From: Piliocolobus tephrosceles
Lineage: Eukaryota; Chordata; Mammalia; Primates; Cercopithecidae
Length of the DNA stretch: 64,000 bases
Reading direction: 5' to 3'
Assembly: GCF_002776525.5 (NCBI RefSeq)
Contig: NC_045441.1
Coordinates: 126,445,114 to 126,509,113, forward strand
Positions 24,276 through 35,380 of this stretch are shown here, in pieces. Position 1 is the stretch's first letter. Every line of letters begins with the position of its first letter. Both the position numbers and the translations under genes were made by a program. Under the pieces are notes generated by a model. The model did not search any database. It had not been told where the DNA came from and saw nothing but the letters and a program-made list of their open reading frames with translations.

Positions 24276-25006
24276 CAGTGATTATCAATTGGCAGCAATT
24301 TTGCCCTCCAGGAAAAGTGAATAATGTCTGGAGATAGTCTTGGTTGTCACAAATTGGGGGAAGAGGTTGCTCTGGCATCTAGTGGGTAGAAGCTGGGGAT
24401 GCTGTTAAACATCATACAATGCATAGTTAAACATCATACAATGCCTACTCCACAGGCAAAGCAACCCCAGTGGCTGCTGGCTATCCACCTTTATGGTCAT
24501 TTCCTGATTGTGTGCTAAACAAGGGGTAGTTTATTCATGAATTTTCCTGGAAAGGGGTGGGCAGCTTCCAGAACTGAAGGTTCCTCCCCTTTTTAGATCG
24601 TATATGGTAACTTCCTGACATTGCCATGGCATTTGTAAACTGTCCTGGTGCTGACAGGAGTGACTTTTGGTATGCTAATGTGTTATAATTAGCATATAAT
24701 GAGCAGTGAGGACAACCAGCGATCACTCTCCTGGCCATCTTTGTTTTGATGGGCTTTGGCTGCTTTCTTTACAACAAGCTGTTTTATCAGCAAGTTCCTT
24801 ATGACCTGTATCTTGTGCCAACCTCCTATCTCATCCTGTGACTTAGAATGTCTAACCTCCTGGCAATGAAGGCCAATAGGTATCAGCCTTATTTTAACCA
24901 GCCCCTATTCAAGATGGAGTTGCTCTGGTTCTACCGCCTCTGACACCTCCACAACAAAGAATTATTTGGCCCAAAATGTTAACAGGGCTGAGGTTAAGAA
25001 AACCTA
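24276..25006 (+). repeat. old DNA-transposon-like element split by an LTR
   Basis: Left part 24276-24444 ('ttttgccctccagg', 'aatgtctggagatag', 'tggttgtcacaaattggggg', 'gcatctagtgggtaga') and right part 24946-25006 ('acaacaaagaattatttggcc', 'ctgaggttaagaaaacc') read as one widespread mammalian hAT-like element whose ends are inverted ('gattatcaa' against 'ggttaagaaa'). I do not name the family. The retroviral LTR sits between the halves. Confidence 0.6.
24445..24945 (-). repeat. ERV1-type LTR, 3'-truncated
   Basis: Read on the minus strand it opens 'tgtcagaggcgg' at 24945, the TG-start of an LTR, and contains 'atgacctgta...' type U3 text and 'gtttacaaatgccatggca', a block shared with the LTR at 37760-38071. 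It stops near 24445 without the poly(A)-signal part expected in R/U5, so the 3' end is missing. A 22-bp tandem duplication (24404-24444) abuts the broken end. Confidence 0.7.
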
Positions 25007-25334
25007 ATGTTATTCACCATGGTATTTTAAAAATGCAAAGACAGATTAAAGAGACTTTGGTTTTTTTTTAATAAATAGAAATTTATGAGATTGAGATTAG
25101 TCATAATTTAATTCAATCCAGCATTTTCATGAAAGTTGAAGTAGAATATGTTTTTTAATACACAGTGAAATACTCAATTTCAAATCCAAATTTCATTCTA
25201 GGGCATAGTCTAGGATCTATTGATTCCAGAGTCTAAGTTATTTCATTCATTAGGCTAATATCCTTTAAGCACTTAAGTCTTTAGCTTAATAGAAACATGA
25301 AGAAAAACTGTTGAAAATCCCTACTCTCAGATAG
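25007..25334. other. unassigned non-coding stretch
   Basis: A+T-rich, nothing recognised. Confidence 0.4.
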
Positions 25335-25351
25335 CCTATGTTGTTGTTCTT

Positions 25352-25639
25352 TCTTTCTTTTTTTTTTTTTTTTGAGATGGAGTTTCACTCTTGTTGCCCA
25401 GGCTGGAGTGCAATGGCATGATCTTGGCTCACCCAGGTTCAAGCAATTCTCTTGCTACAGCCTCCTGAGTAGCTGGGATTACAGGCATGTGCCACCACGC
25501 CCGGCTAATTTTGTATTTTTAGTAGAGATGGGGTTTCTCCATATTGGTCAGGCTGGTTTCAAACTCCTGACCTCAGGTGATCCACCCACCTTGGCCTCAC
25601 AAAATGCTGGGATTATAGGTGTGCACCACTGTATCAAGC
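25352..25639 (-). repeat. AluS with small internal deletion
   Basis: Antisense Alu flanked by 'cctatgttgttgttctt' (25335-25351) and the same 17-mer with one change (25640-25656), a clear target duplication. In the right arm 'ggctcac' is joined to 'ccaggttcaagc', so about 14 bp of consensus are missing. Confidence 0.92.
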
Positions 25640-25689
25640 CCTATGTTGCTGTTCTTAATGAGTCAATTAAAATTTTTTAATAGATGTGA

Positions 25690-26115
25690 TAAGTAACATG
25701 AAAAAATAAGGCAATGATGGAAGATAAAGTGTCAATTTGGGGGAGAAAAGTCTCACTGGGATGATATTTGACAGAAGACTTAGAAGAATTGAGGATGCTG
25801 GCCAAGTAAATATTTGGGGGAAGAGCTTGTAGGCAAAGGCATCAACAGAGGCAAAGACTCTGATGTCTGACCTTGCCCCAAGTTTTTTGGGGAAGAAAAG
25901 GAGGCCACCATGGCAGGAACTCAGTGAGAGGCGGCAGGCATTAAGGGAAGTAATGGGCCAGATCACCTAAGACCTTTGTCCACTGTAAGGAATTTCATTT
26001 TTGCTCTGAATGAGGTGGGGAGCCATGAAGAGTGACTAAACCTGACTCTGGTTTAAAACATCCTCTCTGCTGTGTTGAATAGAGCACAAGAGGATGAGGA
26101 TGGAAGCAGAGAGCC
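25690..26115 (+). repeat. dispersed mammalian repeat-like segment, family unnamed
   Basis: The run 'ggccaccatggcaggaactcagtgag', 'ggccagatcacctaagacctttgtccactgtaagg' and 'gtggggagccatgaag' resembles a common old mammalian interspersed repeat, but I cannot name the family with certainty. Confidence 0.35.
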
Positions 26116-27289
26116 CAGTAGGAGGCTACTACACTAACCCACTCCTCAAAAGTCTTCCCCTTGTTCCTGTTTCTTGTGCAAAATAATCAACTCCAAACTT
26201 GCTCTTTAGTACTTTCTCTGCCCGCACAAGCTCCTGTCAGCAGTATCTTTGGCTTGCTAATGTCAGTTCTCAGCCTCTCCAGGTGTAATGAACATGCCCC
26301 TTGCATGAGTGTTACCAGGCCAAAATATAACTAATGCAAGGTGACTTGAAATCACAGAAATTATAACATGTCCCAAGGGTATTTTGAAAATGAGGTTGCT
26401 GATTTTGCAGTGGCAAATGCAAGGAGCAGTGTGATCAGCATGAAGTTAAAAAAGGTGAAGGAACCTGATGAAAAATTTGTCAGCTTATCTCTTTGATTGC
26501 CTACTTGACAGGATGTTTAGAATTCTTAATTGCCACTCCAGGTTCTTCAGTATCCCTAGAATGTAAAAGGACAATTCATCAAACTTTCACAGCATTCTAG
26601 AAGCCCCATTAATACATCTCTCTCCCTCTCTCTGAAATATTTAAAAGGTATTAAAAACAAACCTCTTACTTTGTTTTCTATTGATGTGGCAAGATTACAA
26701 AATTTACTTCTATATTAGATATATTTTTATAATAATTACGATTTTTCATTAAAAAACATAAAGCAAATAAAAATGGCTTAGAAATTCTAGGAATTTATCT
26801 CACAAACAAAACAAGTGGATAGTCAATGCTTCAAAGTCTTCAAGAATGGAAGTCTTTCTATCTTTTGACTCGGCATTTTCAAATTTGCAGCCCAATGCTC
26901 TTTAATATGATTTCAAGGAGCTCCAATCATATTTGGCTTAAAAAGTTTAAAATAGACCGAAATTATAGTGCAGAATAGGTCAGCTTCTCTAGTCACATAG
27001 CCACACAGACCATGTCAGCACAAGGAAAAGGCAAACAGAATTTGGGAAGCAAACAAAGCTTGCTATAATTTCACCCAAAAAAAGTTATAAATTTGGACTT
27101 TATCAGTGTCTTATGAATCTAAGCAGCTTGACTTAAGACCCTCAATCTTGTCTTTTTTGCCAAGAACTGCTAAAATCAAAGTTCTGAAAGAGCAGGTCTT
27201 AGACAATGACCTCACTCAGACTTACACAGTAAACTACACCTGAAATGTCAAAAGAAGTTTGATCACACATTACAAGAAAACCAGATATA
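26116..27289. other. unassigned non-coding stretch
   Basis: No recognised repeat or gene. Confidence 0.4.
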
Positions 27290-27904
27290 CAGAGCAAAAT
27301 ATAAAATGAACATGGATGCAAAAGTCTTTAACAAATATCATTATATCAATGCGATTAATGTATAAAAAGTGCAATACTATGCATCATATTGGATATTTAT
27401 TTCAGGAGTGCAAGTTTGGTTTCACATGTAAAAAGTAAAATTCATATTTAAAGATTAAGCAGGGGGAAAAGGGAATATGTTAATATATATAGGAAAAGCA
27501 TCTGACAAAATTCAACATCCATTCAGAATTTAAAATTCATCAACTTAAGAATATGAATGACTACTCTTGTTCTGATGAGAGATATCCACAGAAAGCTAAA
27601 GGATACTTAATAGGAAAAGTAAATGCTTTCCACCTAAAATCAAGAACAAGGCAAGAATGGCCACTCTTACCATTTTTATTCTATATTAAATGAGAAATAT
27701 TAGCCAATAAAATAAGTCCAGAAAAAGAAAAAAAAATGAAAAGGAGGGGCATGGTTGACTTTATTTTCAGATAACTTGAGTATATACATAGACATTGATC
27801 AAAAATGCACAGAACTAATTTGTGACTTTACTTGGATACAAGTCAATATTATAAAGATCAATTTTATTTCTAATGATGAACAATTATCAAAATATGAAAT
27901 ATTT

Positions 27905-28375
27905 GGTGGTTTATGCCTGTAATCCCAGCACTTTGGGGGGCTGAGGTGGGCAGATCATGAGGCCAAGAGATCGAGACCATCGTGGCCAACATGGTGAAAC
28001 CCCATCTCTACTAAAAATACAAAAATTAGCTGGGCGTGGTGGCACCCGCCTGTAGTCCCAGCTACTCGGGAGGCTGAGGCAGGAGAATCAATTGAACCTG
28101 GGAGGCGGAGGTTGCAGTGAGCCAAGATCAAAATATAAAATGAACATGGATGTAAAAGTCTTTAACAAATATCATTATATCAATGTGATTAATGTATAAA
28201 AAGTGTAATACTATGCATCATATTGGATATTTATTTCAGGAGTGCAAGTTTGGTTTTACATGTAAAAAGTAAAATTCATATTTAAAGATTAAGCAGGGGG
28301 AAAAGAGGCTCTGTTGCACTCCAGCCTGGCAACAGAGTGACGCTCTGTCTCAAAAAAAAGAAAGAAGGAAAGAAA
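27905..28375 (+). repeat. Alu interrupted by a 177-bp copy of neighbouring L1
   Basis: Plus-strand Alu lacking about 10 bp of its 5' end, flanked by 'gaaatattt' (27896-27904) and 'gaaatactt' (28376-28384), its target duplication. The arms are normal up to 'gagccaagatc' (28129). Then 28129-28305 repeats 27295-27471 at a constant offset of 834 bp with four differences, followed by about nine bases ('aggctctgt') and the normal Alu end 'tgcactccagcctgg'. The Alu bases expected between 'gatc' and 'tgcactcc' are replaced. Confidence 0.93.
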
Positions 28376-29099
28376 GAAATACTTAGGGATAACTTTAGCA
28401 AAATATTTTCAAGTCTTATTCATTGAAAACCACAGAACATTTCTGAGATAACTTATAAAACACCTAAATAGAGAGATTCATCATGTTCCGCAATTTGAAA
28501 ATTTAAGATTGTTATGACATACATTCTTTGTATATTTATCTATAGATTAAATATCATTAAAGCCAAATCCCAATAAGTGCCTTTATAGAAATTGACAACC
28601 TGAAACCAAAATTTATACAGAAGTGCAAAGGACATAGACTAGGCAAACAGAAGATTGAAATAAAAAAAAGCTAGGGGACTCTACTTGGTCTCACTATAAA
28701 CCTACAATAATCAAGATTATTATACAGTACTGGCATAAAGATAGACTTACAGAACAATAGGAAACAATGGTCAGCTCACAAATAGAAATAAACATTTTTC
28801 AATGGGGAAAGGATCGGTTGTCCAGCAAATGATGCTGAAATAACTGGATATCCATATGGAAAGACATAAACTCTGAGATCATAGAGAAAAATCAACTCAA
28901 AATGGATTAAAGGGCTAAACATAAAAGCAAATGCTATAACATTTCTACAATGTAATAAGAGAAAATCTTTGTTATTTTGGGGTAAGCAAAGATTTCTTAG
29001 CTAGCATGTAAAAATTACAAACTGTTATTAAAATATTGATAAATTAAACTTCATCAAAATTAAAATTTTACTCATTGAAAGCCATCATTAAACATAATA

Positions 29100-29394
29100 G
29101 GCCAGGCACAGTGGCTCACACCTGTAATCCCAGCACTCTGGGAGTCCAAAGCGGGAAGATCACTTGAGGCTGAGAACTGGAGACCAGCCTGGGCAACATA
29201 GCGAGACCTCATCTCCACAAAAAATAATTTTTTGAAAAAATTAGCTGAGTGTTGTGGTACATGCCTGTAGTCCAAGCTGCTAGGAAGGGTGAGGTGGGGG
29301 GGTCAGTTGAGCCAAGGAGTTCAAAGCTGTAGTGAGGTATGATCACACCACTGCGCTCCAATATGAGGGACAAAGCAAGACTTCGTGTCAAAAA
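29100..29394 (+). repeat. AluJ element
   Basis: Full dimeric old Alu: 'ggccaggcacagtggctcac', 'gaccagcctgggcaacatag', 'ttagctgagtgttgtggtac' and a diverged right end. Inserted in the L1M; 'cattaaacataata' before it and 'cattaattaataat' after its tail may be a decayed target duplication. Confidence 0.9.
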
Positions 29395-29544
29395 AAAAGA
29401 AAGAAAGAAAAGAAGGAAGGAGCGAAGGAAGGAAGGAAGGAAGGAAGGAAGGAAGGAAGGAAGGAAGGAAGGAAGGAAGGAAGGAAGGAAGGAAGGAAGG
29501 AGGGAGGGAGGGAGGGAGGGAGGGAGGGAGGGAAGGAAGGTAGG
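29395..29544 (+). repeat. (AAGG)n/(AGGG)n purine tract on an AluJ tail
   Basis: About 150 bp nearly pure purine: A-rich, then roughly 20 AAGG units, then eight AGGG units (29501-29532) and AAGG again. A single C at 29423 and a T at 29541 break it. Antisense open frames rich in SFLP repeats are artefacts of this tract. Confidence 0.95.
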
Positions 29545-30470
29545 ACATTAATTAATAATCATAATAAGGCAATCCAGAGAATGCAAGTATTCTCGTAATA
29601 CATGTCTGACAAAGCTAACCGAGTAATCAGAAACCAATCAATCCAACAAAAAATAGGCAAAAGATCTCAATAGACACTTTGCAAAAGAAAATATATAAAT
29701 GCCAATAAGCATATGAGAAATGCATACCTTCATTTGCCCTGTCAAAGAAAAGCAAACTAAAACTTCAATGAGCTGCCACCTACACACCCACCCAAAGAGC
29801 TAAAATTAAAAGGACTGGAAATCCCAAGTGTTGGTCGGAATGTAAAATAGTACAACCACTTTGGAAAACCATTTGACAGCTTCTTATAAATTAAACGTGC
29901 ACCTACCATATGAGTAGACTTTCCTAGACATATTAGACTGTTCATTCTTAGGTATTTGCTCTAGAGAAATATGTGTTCCAAAAAGAGGTTCATACATAGA
30001 TGCCCATAGCATCTTAATTCATAATAGTTCCAAATTAGAAATCCATCAATTGATGAACATATTATTAAAGTTTAGTAGAGCCATTCAACGAGACATTATT
30101 CATCAACAAAAGAATAATCTACTGATAAATGAAAAAATATGGATTAACTTCAAAAACACTGCACAGAGAAAAGCAAGCCAGACACTTATGAGCACATACT
30201 GTATATGCTGATTTCATTATATGAATTTCTAGAAAAAGCAACCCTAAGGGTTTGCACTGGCAAAATATGGATCAGTGGTTGCTTAGGACTGCAAGTTGGG
30301 GAGGGGGAGAGAAATTGATAGAACTACCAAATATTCTACTAATGTGGTGATTACATGGAATAACACTTGTCGAAAGTCATCAAACTGTACTCTTAAATGG
30401 GTGCATTTTATTGTGTGTAACTAAAATTCCGGACTGTATCTCAATAAAATTTATTTAAGAAATAAAATAA

Positions 30471-30613
30471 GCTGGGCACTATGGACCAAGACTGTAGTCC
30501 CAGCCACTGGGGATGCTGAGGTAGGATTGCTTGAGTCCAGGTGTTCAAGACCAGCGTGGGCTACATAGCAGGACCCTGTCTCTAAAAAAGTAAATAAATA
30601 AAATAAAATAAAG
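30471..30613 (+). repeat. Alu monomer (FAM/FLAM-type)
   Basis: 'gctgggcactatgg', 'actgtagtcccagccactggg', 'gattgcttgagtccagg' and 'gaccagcgtgggctacatag' with an 'aaataaaataaa' tail: a single arm, placed exactly at the 3' end of the L1M. Confidence 0.82.
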
Positions 30614-30856
30614 AGATAACACGGTATAATGGTTAACACCATTGACTGTGTAGTCAGATTGCCTGATTTCAAAGCCTAGGCCTTTTACTCACACTATCTG
30701 TGTGACTTTTGGTTTGTTACTTAACCCCTCTGTGCCTTAGGTTAACATTTGTAAAGTAAAGATAATAATATTCCTTGTCCCATTTGTTTGCTAAAAGTTA
30801 AACATTTAACATGTTTAGAATGCTGCTTGGTAATTAATACACACTGTATTATCACT
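30614..30856 (+). repeat. MIR SINE, near full length
   Basis: 'acggtataatggttaacacc', 'gtagtcagattgcctgatttcaaa', 'ctgtgtgacttttggtttgttacttaacc' and 'gtaaagataataat' keep the whole MIR order on the plus strand, including the tRNA-like head. Confidence 0.9.
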
Positions 30857-30937
30857 TATCAAATTAAAAAGGATCTTTAAAAATACTCACATTCTGGGCC
30901 AGATATTGCATTAAGTTGGAACTCCATTCATGTGAGG

Positions 30938-30954
30938 AAAAAAAAAAAAAAAAA
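30938..30954 (+). repeat. poly(A) run
   Basis: 17 uninterrupted A with no recognisable retroelement attached. Confidence 0.9.
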
Positions 30955-31809
30955 GTATGCTGTGAAGTAACAAATCCTTTAAACATACATTCTGTTAAGG
31001 AAAAGTTGTATCCTGAGACTTTCAAAAGTAGTTTCTTCATTTTAAGAAATAGATTTTATTTGTTCATTGCTCCAAGTAGACTCTGAACTCCTATTATTAA
31101 CAGATACTCAATTGGTATCAACCAGGAAGGATGTCTGCAGTGTGTAAGTGCCTGGCCAGTCAGCCCTTTTGAGATTCGGCTTCAGGACTAGCTCATCCAG
31201 GACAGCAGGTGCTCTGTCCTCAGAGAGATTACGTACATGGCACTACGGAAAAATACATATGAGTTTACAGTGATAGGTTGTTTTCTTGGTCCAAAAGAGA
31301 AAGCATCTAAGATTAGGGAAAATGAAAGAAGACTCAATAGAAATGAAAGAGTTTATACTGGGTTTTGAAAAGGGGGTTTAGAAAAAATGTGATGAGTGGA
31401 GTCGGTGATGTCTATTATTCTAGACTAGGAAGCCCCAGAACTCCAGGAGGAGTTCTGGGAATGGTTCATAGGACATTTTGGTGGAAGCAAAGGGATCAGA
31501 TCAAGAAGCAAACCTGAGGTGGGGTGAAGTTTACCTTGTGGCAGATCTTGAATTTGCTTTTATTATAGACACTGCAGTGGCTTGGGAGTGTTCCAATACA
31601 GACTGACATAATGCAAGTTCTATTTAGGAAGATTAATTTGGCAGATGTGTAAAGCATGGAGTCAGCCTAAAAGAAAAGAAATCTATTAAGAACTTGTCAG
31701 TTTGTCTTTCAAAACTATAAACTTTTATAGCATTAGGCAAAATGTACTTGAAAGGCATTATCTAAAATTTGGCCTTTACTAATGCACATGTTTTTTGTAC
31801 AATCTCCAG
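30955..31809. other. unassigned non-coding stretch
   Basis: No recognised gene. 31400-31630 has purine-rich text that may be an old unrecognised repeat. Confidence 0.35.
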
Positions 31810-32050
31810 TGCATTATTTCTCATAGCCATAGCCAGGCAACTCTCCCCAGTGGCCTCTGTACACAACGTGCTTTTTCAGGCCTCATAGGTTCTTACTATT
31901 TTCCATACCTATAAGGGCTTTCCTGATCTGCTACATGTACCTAAATGCTACCCTTTAGTCAAGTTCTCCCTAAACTGTAAAGCCTTTCTAGGATTACTTG
32001 GTCACGCTGAGCTGCCCAGTATGGCACTACCTCTCTCAGAGCTCACTCTT
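31810..32050 (+). repeat. L2-like fragment
   Basis: 'gtcaagttctccctaaactgtaaagcctttctaggattac', 'cacgctgagctgcccag' and 'ctctctcagagctcactc' suggest the L2 3' region on the plus strand. Confidence 0.45.
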
Positions 32051-32129
32051 TATTAAAAAAACAAACAGTGAGTTGTCCTTTGAAAGGCATGCAGATACAA
32101 GAATCTGGAGTTAAAATGAGCTGAAGTAA

Positions 32130-32270
32130 GATTCCCTTGATCTGCTGTTGAGTTGTTTTCTGACTTTGGATAAATCACTAATGGCTCTTGACCTTCATTT
32201 TCTTATCTCTAAAATATGATAAGACTGGCAATATTTAAAATTCCTGCTGTTCTGAGTATGGAACTAGACA
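32130..32270 (+). repeat. MIR SINE fragment
   Basis: 'ctgactttggataaatcact', 'cttgaccttcattttcttatctctaaaatatgataagac' match the MIR core on the plus strand. Confidence 0.7.
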
Positions 32271-32389
32271 CTTTACTACAATTTTAGGAACTTAGAAGCC
32301 CTTAAAGATATAGTCACAGGAACACACCCCCTTAAATATTGACATCTTCAAGTACTACAACAACACTGCCTTCTCTGAATAATGTAAGT

Positions 32390-32500
32390 TTTGCAAAGTC
32401 TTCCACATACATTTTATCATTTAATGCACATCATGTACCCTGAAAGGTTAGACATCATTATTCCTACTACATAGCTGAAGAAGCTAAAGTTTAATCCTCT
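32390..32500 (+). repeat. MIR SINE 3' fragment
   Basis: 'cattattcctactacatagctgaagaagctaaag' resembles the MIR 3' part. Confidence 0.5.
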
Positions 32501-33000
32501 AATGAAGAGGGTGACAACTTTTCATCAGGGCATTTATGTGTTATCTAATGGTTCTTCTCCCCCTCTTTGCCTCTACCACTCAGCTGGTTCCAGAAAATGA
32601 GAGTATTTTTGTACCTGGAATTAACTGATTTCTCACTAATGGCAATTCTGTAATATAATGAAAAGGAGCAAGGTTATCTACACGTATCCAATTTAGACCT
32701 TATTTAAGGCATTAATATTTCTATTTGTATTATTTGTATATAAATTGACTTTTAAGGGAATCAGGCAAAGAGATGAAAGCTTGGTCACTTTGTTAAGATG
32801 TACTGGAACTCTGTGGTTTATTTTTAGATGAGTTGCTATTTAGGAATTAATGTTCTTGGTTTTATTTAGAAAATTACTTTCAGTTTCTGGGCATAAATAT
32901 CTCAGACAAGATTATTATTATTCAAGATCAAAGTTTACTCTATGGAATTCAGCAGAACATTTTCCAAGACTCAAGCAGAATGTGGCTCTAGGGCATATTA
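32501..33000. other. unassigned non-coding stretch
   Basis: Nothing recognised. Confidence 0.4.
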
Positions 33001-33021
33001 TTACTGATGGATTTTGCAAAG

Positions 33022-33172
33022 CATACACCACATACATGCACACAAATACACAATTACACATGCACATATAAAGGAAAGACATGAAGGAAAGTTGTCAACA
33101 AATGATATATATGGCTTTTTTCAAAGAGTACACACACGCACTCACACACATAAACACACACACACCCCTAGG
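33022..33172 (+). repeat. CA-rich low-complexity DNA
   Basis: Interrupted CA stretches at 33022-33068 and 33131-33169 ('cacacacgcactcacac', 'acacacacacacccc'). Confidence 0.8.
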
Positions 33173-35013
33173 AATTGAAGAAAATGTGCCCACAAATTAT
33201 GTTCACCAAATTGTTCTTTGAGATGAAATTTCAAAACAGTCACTGGTTCATTAGGGAGGGTGAAAGAGGAGAAAAGAAGAGAGAGGGAGAAATAAAAAGA
33301 AGCCATAAGATACCGAATACCTTGTTTATCCAAGGTTAACTTGCAGTATCTTATATCTTTAGGGCACTTCTCCTTTCAAGGACATACCAGACTATCCACT
33401 TCCTGGTTAATGTGCATAACAAAATACATACAGATGTTGGATAGCTGAATTGGAAATGGACATTTTCTTCTTTTTCTTGGGATACAAGAGCTCAGAGTTT
33501 GCAGTAACTTCTGCTTCTGCACCCCCTTGTCCCCCGCCTGCATGGGGCAGCAGGCAGGGGGTGGGGGCGAGTGGGTTGTAAATGAAAAGGGAGATTCTGT
33601 GACTAATATCAATGAGACAAAGAAATGAAAGCACTCTAATCCCTGGGCCAGGCGCCAGCCATCCCACTGTACGGGGCCATTGGCCAGAAATCCCACTGTA
33701 TACTGGGCCTCAAGCCAACCAGAATTGGATACAATGAGTTTCACAGCCACCTTTTCAGAGCTGACAGCAAATGTCGGGGCACCAACACCCTTTGATAAGA
33801 GTTCCAACTTTCTCACTAACATTTCTACCCCATAATAATAAAGCTTTTTTATTTATAAAGCGGTACTCTCTTGAAGATTGCTTAGTGCTTTTAGAGACAT
33901 AAATTCATTCATCTCAATACTTATAGTGAGAAGAGGTGGGGCTGGTGGCCAAGACTGGGAAATCAATATTCTCTTCCTGTTTTGAGAGAGAGAGAGAAAA
34001 AAAACACATTACTTTATGCAACAGTTCATTCTATTATTGAAATTTCTAGACAAAAGTCTCACATGAATATTCTTCCTTAAATTAAATGTGTTTGTAATGA
34101 GCTAACCAAACCTTGCTGTGTGATTCCTAATGAGTTGTTTACTTAAAATGTCTTCTCTCCTCTTAAGACTAGGTTTCTTTGAAAGGCCAAACACATACAC
34201 AAACCAGTTAATACTGGCACCCCTCCTTGAACTCTCTGGCTGTTTCAGATTTAAATATTGATTTCTTTCTCTCACTCTCCACATCTCCCCATAATGGCAG
34301 CAGCTGCTAGGAAGTTGGGAATTTCTTGCCAGGAAAGCACCCAAGAGAATGTGAACACCATTAAAATATTTCTTACCTTTTACTTTATTGTTTTTCTCTA
34401 AAGCTCTTGAGTAGCTAGCTGAGTATTGGGTAACCAAGAAAGGCTGTTCCTTCACTAGAGAAACATTGGATCTGATTTCCATTAGAGATGCTGAATTATT
34501 TAGTGGTAACTGAGTGCCCCAATCAGCTGCTTTCCGAGTGGTTACCTTTCAGTGTCCATTCACATTCAGTTTGTATTGAGGCTTTCTTCTCTTGAAAACA
34601 GAGCATGCACAATTTGCAACTTGTTTATTTTAATTCTGAATAGTTTGAAAAAAGCTTTCCAAGAATTGAGGTGAATATAGTATATATCCAGTATGCAATG
34701 TGAGGCTTAGTATATTGAAAATTAAAAGTATTGTAAATACCTCATTTAATTACTACCTGTTCTCATGTCATAATATATTATCATTGTCACAATAAATCTT
34801 GTCATAATATATTCTGGCATATGATTTTCAGAGTTTTGCATTTTTTTCAAACTGCACATGAATAATAATTGTTATAAGAAGTTAAATTCTTAGCACCCAT
34901 ATTACCTTGCTTACTAATTTGTTTATATTGAATGGATTGATGTCTTCAACTGACACTGATAGAGATTACAGTGGAAATTGAGACAAGAAAATGAAAGGAT
35001 GAATTGAAAGAAG
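33173..35013. other. unassigned non-coding stretch
   Basis: It holds the longest open frame not explained by a repeat: 33376-33822 (-), 148 codons. It has no recognisable domain, no signal peptide and no splice context I can support, and a second frame on the same strand is open over the same region, so I do not call it a gene. A G-rich patch lies at 33548-33575. Confidence 0.4.
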
Positions 35014-35055
35014 TCTCTCTCTCTCTCTCTCTCTCTTTATATATATGCATATATA
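35014..35055 (+). repeat. (CT)n followed by (AT)n
   Basis: 11-12 TC/CT units at 35014-35036, then alternating TA up to 35055. Confidence 0.95.
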
Positions 35056-35380
35056 TTCCTTTCTATCTTAGCATATGTGTGAAAAAGTAATCAAAACTGA
35101 AACAAGACAACTAACTCCTTCTTATAGCTTTGCCATTTTTTCATTATCTAACAAGCAAGAGATTGTTATATAATGAGATTATATAGCAAGAGATTGTAGG
35201 GGATGAATCTGTAAAGATGAGCATGGACAACCTTGCCAGTATTATTAAGAAAGTTAGACTTGATTTTATGTTTATAGCAACGTTTTGATATCTTTAAGCC
35301 AGATAATACTATATATCAGATTTGCATTTGTAAAAGGTCACATTCTAGCTGCATCGCATAGTTAGAGTAGAAGGAAAAGA

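Larger units (their letters stand above)
27290..30464 (+). mobile_element. old L1 (L1M-type) ORF2 3' half and 3' UTR
   Basis: Decayed plus-strand L1 in three pieces: 27290-27904, 28376-29099 and about 29545-30464, separated by two Alus. Markers in order are 'gcaaaagtctttaacaaat', 'gaaaagcatctgacaaaattcaac', 'gctttccacctaaaatcaag', 'aatcaagattattatacagtactggc', 'aactcaaaatggattaaagg', 'ggcaaaagatctcaatagac' and 'catactgtatatgctgatttc'. ORF2 is destroyed by stops and frameshifts; there is no intact reverse transcriptase. The 3' end runs to an A-rich end before the Alu monomer at 30471. Confidence 0.88.

Noticed and set aside
29321..29598. Repetitive open frames (SFLP or KEGRKEG repeats)
   Set aside because: Direct translations of the AAGG/AGGG purine tract.
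33376..33822. 148-codon minus-strand frame, the longest outside repeats
   Set aside because: No recognisable domain, a second frame is open over the same interval, and there are no splice or promoter cues. Conservation analysis could revive it.
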